Origin: CAYSND01 sp964642235
GTDB taxonomy: Bacteria > Bacteroidota > Bacteroidia > Bacteroidales > UBA932
Direction of reading: 5' to 3'
Length of the DNA stretch: 8,320 bases
Assembly (NCBI GenBank): GCA_964642235.1
Contig: CAZXOP010000086.1
Coordinates: forward strand, 1 to 8,320
Shown: positions 6,607-8,320 of the stretch, in pieces
How positions within the stretch are numbered: position 1 is the first letter of the stretch
Layout: each line of letters opens with the position of its first letter
The notes under the pieces: generated by a model
Told to the model about the DNA's origin: nothing
Databases searched by the model: none
Seen by the model: only the letters and a program-made list of their open reading frames with translations
Made by a program: the position numbers and the translations under genes

Positions 6607-7413
6607 CTATTTCAGCACCTCTATCCCGTTAAGGTCGATAAGGGTGAGTTGGTAGGTGGTGTTAAACTTAGTAAGGACTCCTGTTATATAACATGTTGAG
6701 CCTATTGCAGGACAGGGAGCGGTGGCGAATCTTGCATAACCGCTGGTGCGGACTACGACTTTACGTGTCCCTAAGTAAAAATTCTGGTTTCCGGAGGCTG
6801 CTTTAATTCCAAGTGCCAAATCCTCTTTGATAGCCCAAGTGGTAAGACCATTGTCTCCCCCCTTGTACAGAAACTTCTCTAATGTTACGAGTTTGCCGAG
6901 GTTAGATTCGTTAATATCGGAAGCTGTGCTTATCTTAATGGGCATCGGCATTAAGCCTGTGGCTCCTCTAATAACAGTTCTATTAATCAACTCCTGAGTA
7001 TCCATGTAGGAGGTTTCATATCTAGCCTCTTTAGAGGGGGCACCAAGCTGCACCATCCCGCCATAAGCACCTAAACAGAGATATTTAGGCTTAATGTAGA
7101 TGGTCTGCCCTACTCTGTAATCGTTATAAAGCCCTGTCTTTCCTATTTTAACCTCAATACCACCTGTGGCATCCTGAATATAGAAAGAGCGGTAAAAATT
7201 CCCCTCTTTATCAGATGAGATGACTTGACCAGATAGAATTATTGTCTCATCGGTAATCAGAAGCGGAGTCCCTTTATAGAGGGCTTTAAACTGAGCAATG
7301 GTCATCGTAGGGGTCATCTCTGCCACTGGAGGAATCTCAGGGGTTCCCCATTTCTCCTGACATGAAGTCAAACAAAAGAGAGATATAATCGCTATAAATA
7401 CTATTTTTCTCAT
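6607..7413 (-). CDS. DUF5689 domain lipoprotein
   Basis: Read from the ATG at 7413 the protein has 268 residues. An ATG two codons upstream (7419) is possible, but the ribosome binding site AAGGAG ends only 2 bases from it and 8 bases from the one at 7413, so the latter is preferred. The N-terminus MRKIVFIAIISLFCLTSC ends in a clear lipobox LTSC with Cys18, so it is predicted to be lipidated and held in the outer membrane or on the surface. Residues about 35-265 match DUF5689: TIAQFKALYKG, a GQVISSDKEGNFYRSFYIQD strand pair, GGIEVKIG, and VGQTIYIKPKYLCLGAYGG, a probably OB-fold-like beta domain. The TonB-dependent receptor gene ends 12 bases upstream, and its stop codon adjoins this gene's ribosome binding site. 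The two proteins probably work together in uptake or binding of an unidentified ligand. No enzyme motif was recognised. Confidence 0.9.
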   Translation of the reverse strand: MRKIVFIAIISLFCLTSCQEKWGTPEIPPVAEMTPTMTIAQFKALYKGTPLLITDETIILSGQVISSDKEGNFYRSFYIQDATGGIEVKIGKTGLYNDYRVGQTIYIKPKYLCLGAYGGMVQLGAPSKEARYETSYMDTQELINRTVIRGATGLMPMPIKISTASDINESNLGKLVTLEKFLYKGGDNGLTTWAIKEDLALGIKAASGNQNFYLGTRKVVVRTSGYARFATAPCPAIGSTCYITGVLTKFNTTYQLTLIDLNGIEVLK

Positions 7414-7421
7414 ATTCATTA

Positions 7422-7427
7422 CTCCTT
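7422..7427 (-). promoter_or_regulatory. Shine-Dalgarno AAGGAG of the DUF5689 gene
   Basis: AAGGAG on the minus strand overlaps the TAA stop of the receptor gene (7428-7426). It lies 2 bases from the ATG at 7419 and 8 bases from the ATG at 7413, which favours 7413 as the start. The overlap with the stop codon suggests translational coupling. Confidence 0.65.
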
Positions 7428-8320
7428 AAAATCTAAAATAAACATTGACCATATAATTGATTCCGAACATATAGAAATATTTAGAATCGAAAGCTGAGTA
7501 AGAAACCACCTCGCCGGAGGCATTCTTATTTGAAGAGAGACGCATCTGCTCAAAACCACCTGTCTTTATATTGGTGTTATTGAGAATATTGTTCAGATTT
7601 AAGTTTACTCCGAGGTTATATTTCCTCTTTATATACCACGATTTTCCAATGGAAGCATTAAGGACAATAGCCCTTGGGAACCTCTCCTGGTCTGTCATTG
7701 CCCTTAACTGTATCTTCCCCTCTTCGGTGTTAGTGTCCATCCCTATAAGAGCATAGTCGGTTCTACGGAGGGGATTCATTGAGATATACATTTTATCGTA
7801 ATAACCCACGTCTATACTCGCAAAAAGATACCTCGGACTACGGTAGTTTAATCCCAAATCAGCAGAGAGCTGAGGTGTACTCGGCACTTTATACCCCACC
7901 CAGTTTACCTTTGCATTTTCAAGAACTACCCTGTCACTATTGTCTATAGTCTGAGTAACCAAAGGGGTGGAGGTGTAAATGTAACTTCCATAACTCATTG
8001 CCCCTTGAAGTGATATTCCTGAAACAATGGGGACTTTCAGCCCTGCCTCCACTCCTATATTTCTTTGATCTATTCCACTCATTGCAAAGTTTGTAAAACT
8101 ACGCTGTAGGTCATCATAGAAAGAGATTAGCCTCGTTTGATCTTTAATGGTGGTATAGAACCCTGTAACTCTTAAAGCAAACTCCCCTGACTTAAAAGAG
8201 TAATTAAGGTCTGTGCTTAACATCTTCTCTGTGGTGAGGTTAGGGGTAACAGTATTTCGAGTTCTCGGAGAGAGGAAAGACTCCTGAAAGAAGGGGGCGG
8301 AGGTTAAATATCCTGCATTT
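7426..8320 (-). CDS. TonB-dependent receptor, C-terminal part
   Basis: The frame is open to the right edge, so the plug domain and most of the barrel are outside the window; about 297 codons are visible. The Met at 8223 is internal, since the family sequence continues upstream of it with FLSPRTRN and TPNLTTEK. The visible part is the last portion of an outer-membrane beta-barrel: alternating amphipathic strands (LNYSFKSGEFALRVTGFYT, GVEAGLKVPI, LFASIDVGYYD), the typical LNLNNILNNTNI segment, and a final strand ending YMVNVYFRF with a terminal Phe, as expected for BAM-dependent folding. It imports a substrate using TonB energy; the substrate is unknown. It is co-oriented and almost contiguous with the DUF5689 lipoprotein gene, which suggests a two-gene outer-membrane unit. 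No SusD homologue is visible, although one could lie outside the window. Confidence 0.9.
   Translation of the reverse strand, partial: NAGYLTSAPFFQESFLSPRTRNTVTPNLTTEKMLSTDLNYSFKSGEFALRVTGFYTTIKDQTRLISFYDDLQRSFTNFAMSGIDQRNIGVEAGLKVPIVSGISLQGAMSYGSYIYTSTPLVTQTIDNSDRVVLENAKVNWVGYKVPSTPQLSADLGLNYRSPRYLFASIDVGYYDKMYISMNPLRRTDYALIGMDTNTEEGKIQLRAMTDQERFPRAIVLNASIGKSWYIKRKYNLGVNLNLNNILNNTNIKTGGFEQMRLSSNKNASGEVVSYSAFDSKYFYMFGINYMVNVYFRF

Larger units (their letters stand above)
6520..6607. repeat. 10-base inverted repeat bracketing the ATPase promoter region
   Basis: GATTAGCAAT at 6520-6529 is the exact reverse complement of ATTGCTAATC at 6598-6607. The pair spans the whole gap between the ATPase start codon and the stop codon of the DUF5689 lipoprotein gene. 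Matching stops at 10 bases on both sides. It could be chance in A+T-rich DNA, a long-range RNA stem, or a trace of an insertion boundary. Confidence 0.45.

Noticed and set aside
4053..6607. Shared AGCAATT near both ends of the ATPase module as a target-site duplication
   Set aside because: Only 7 bases match, the copies are not at equivalent borders and are in opposite orientation, and such a short A+T-rich match is expected by chance.
7571..7756. Open frame of 61 codons on the plus strand
   Set aside because: It is antisense to the receptor barrel; no supporting start signal.

Overview
The window looks like chromosomal DNA of a Bacteroidota bacterium, most likely of the order Bacteroidales. 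The evidence is a SusC/RagA-type TonB-dependent receptor C-terminus coupled to a DUF5689 lipoprotein, a DUF5018-type lipoprotein, a sensor kinase with a periplasmic TPR domain, archaeal-type AAA_14/DUF4143 ATPases, and several TAnnTTTG-like -7 boxes of the kind used by the Bacteroidota primary sigma factor. Genus cannot be fixed from this sequence alone.

Layout from left to right. Positions 1-1376 (minus, cut by the window edge) encode a lipoprotein with a DUF5018-like domain and a parallel beta-helix-like region with two related repeats. A 139-base divergent intergenic region (1377-1515) holds candidate promoters for both sides and a perfect 18-base palindrome. Positions 1516-4051 (plus) encode a two-component system: a TPR/HisKA_3 membrane histidine kinase overlapping a NarL/LuxR-type response regulator by 23 bases. 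The regulator ends tail-to-tail, with an 8-base overlap, against a minus-strand pair of AAA_14/DUF4143 ATPases (5225-4044 and 6519-5248). Upstream of the pair is an 87-base, very A+T-rich region with a large palindrome over the predicted promoter. Further right, also on the minus strand, are a DUF5689 lipoprotein (7413-6607) and the C-terminal part of a TonB-dependent receptor (8320-7426, cut by the edge), which form a tightly coupled operon.

Functionally there are three units. The receptor and DUF5689 lipoprotein are outer-membrane/cell-surface components, probably for uptake of an unknown ligand. The two-component system is divergent from a surface-type lipoprotein that it may regulate. The ATPase pair sits between these envelope genes, looks more A+T-rich in sampled lines, and has no obvious connection to them; it is the best candidate for an acquired module. 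The first ATPase of the pair has a degenerate PD-(D/E)XK-like motif and the second an intact one. No RNA genes, CRISPR arrays, insertion sequences or transposases were seen.
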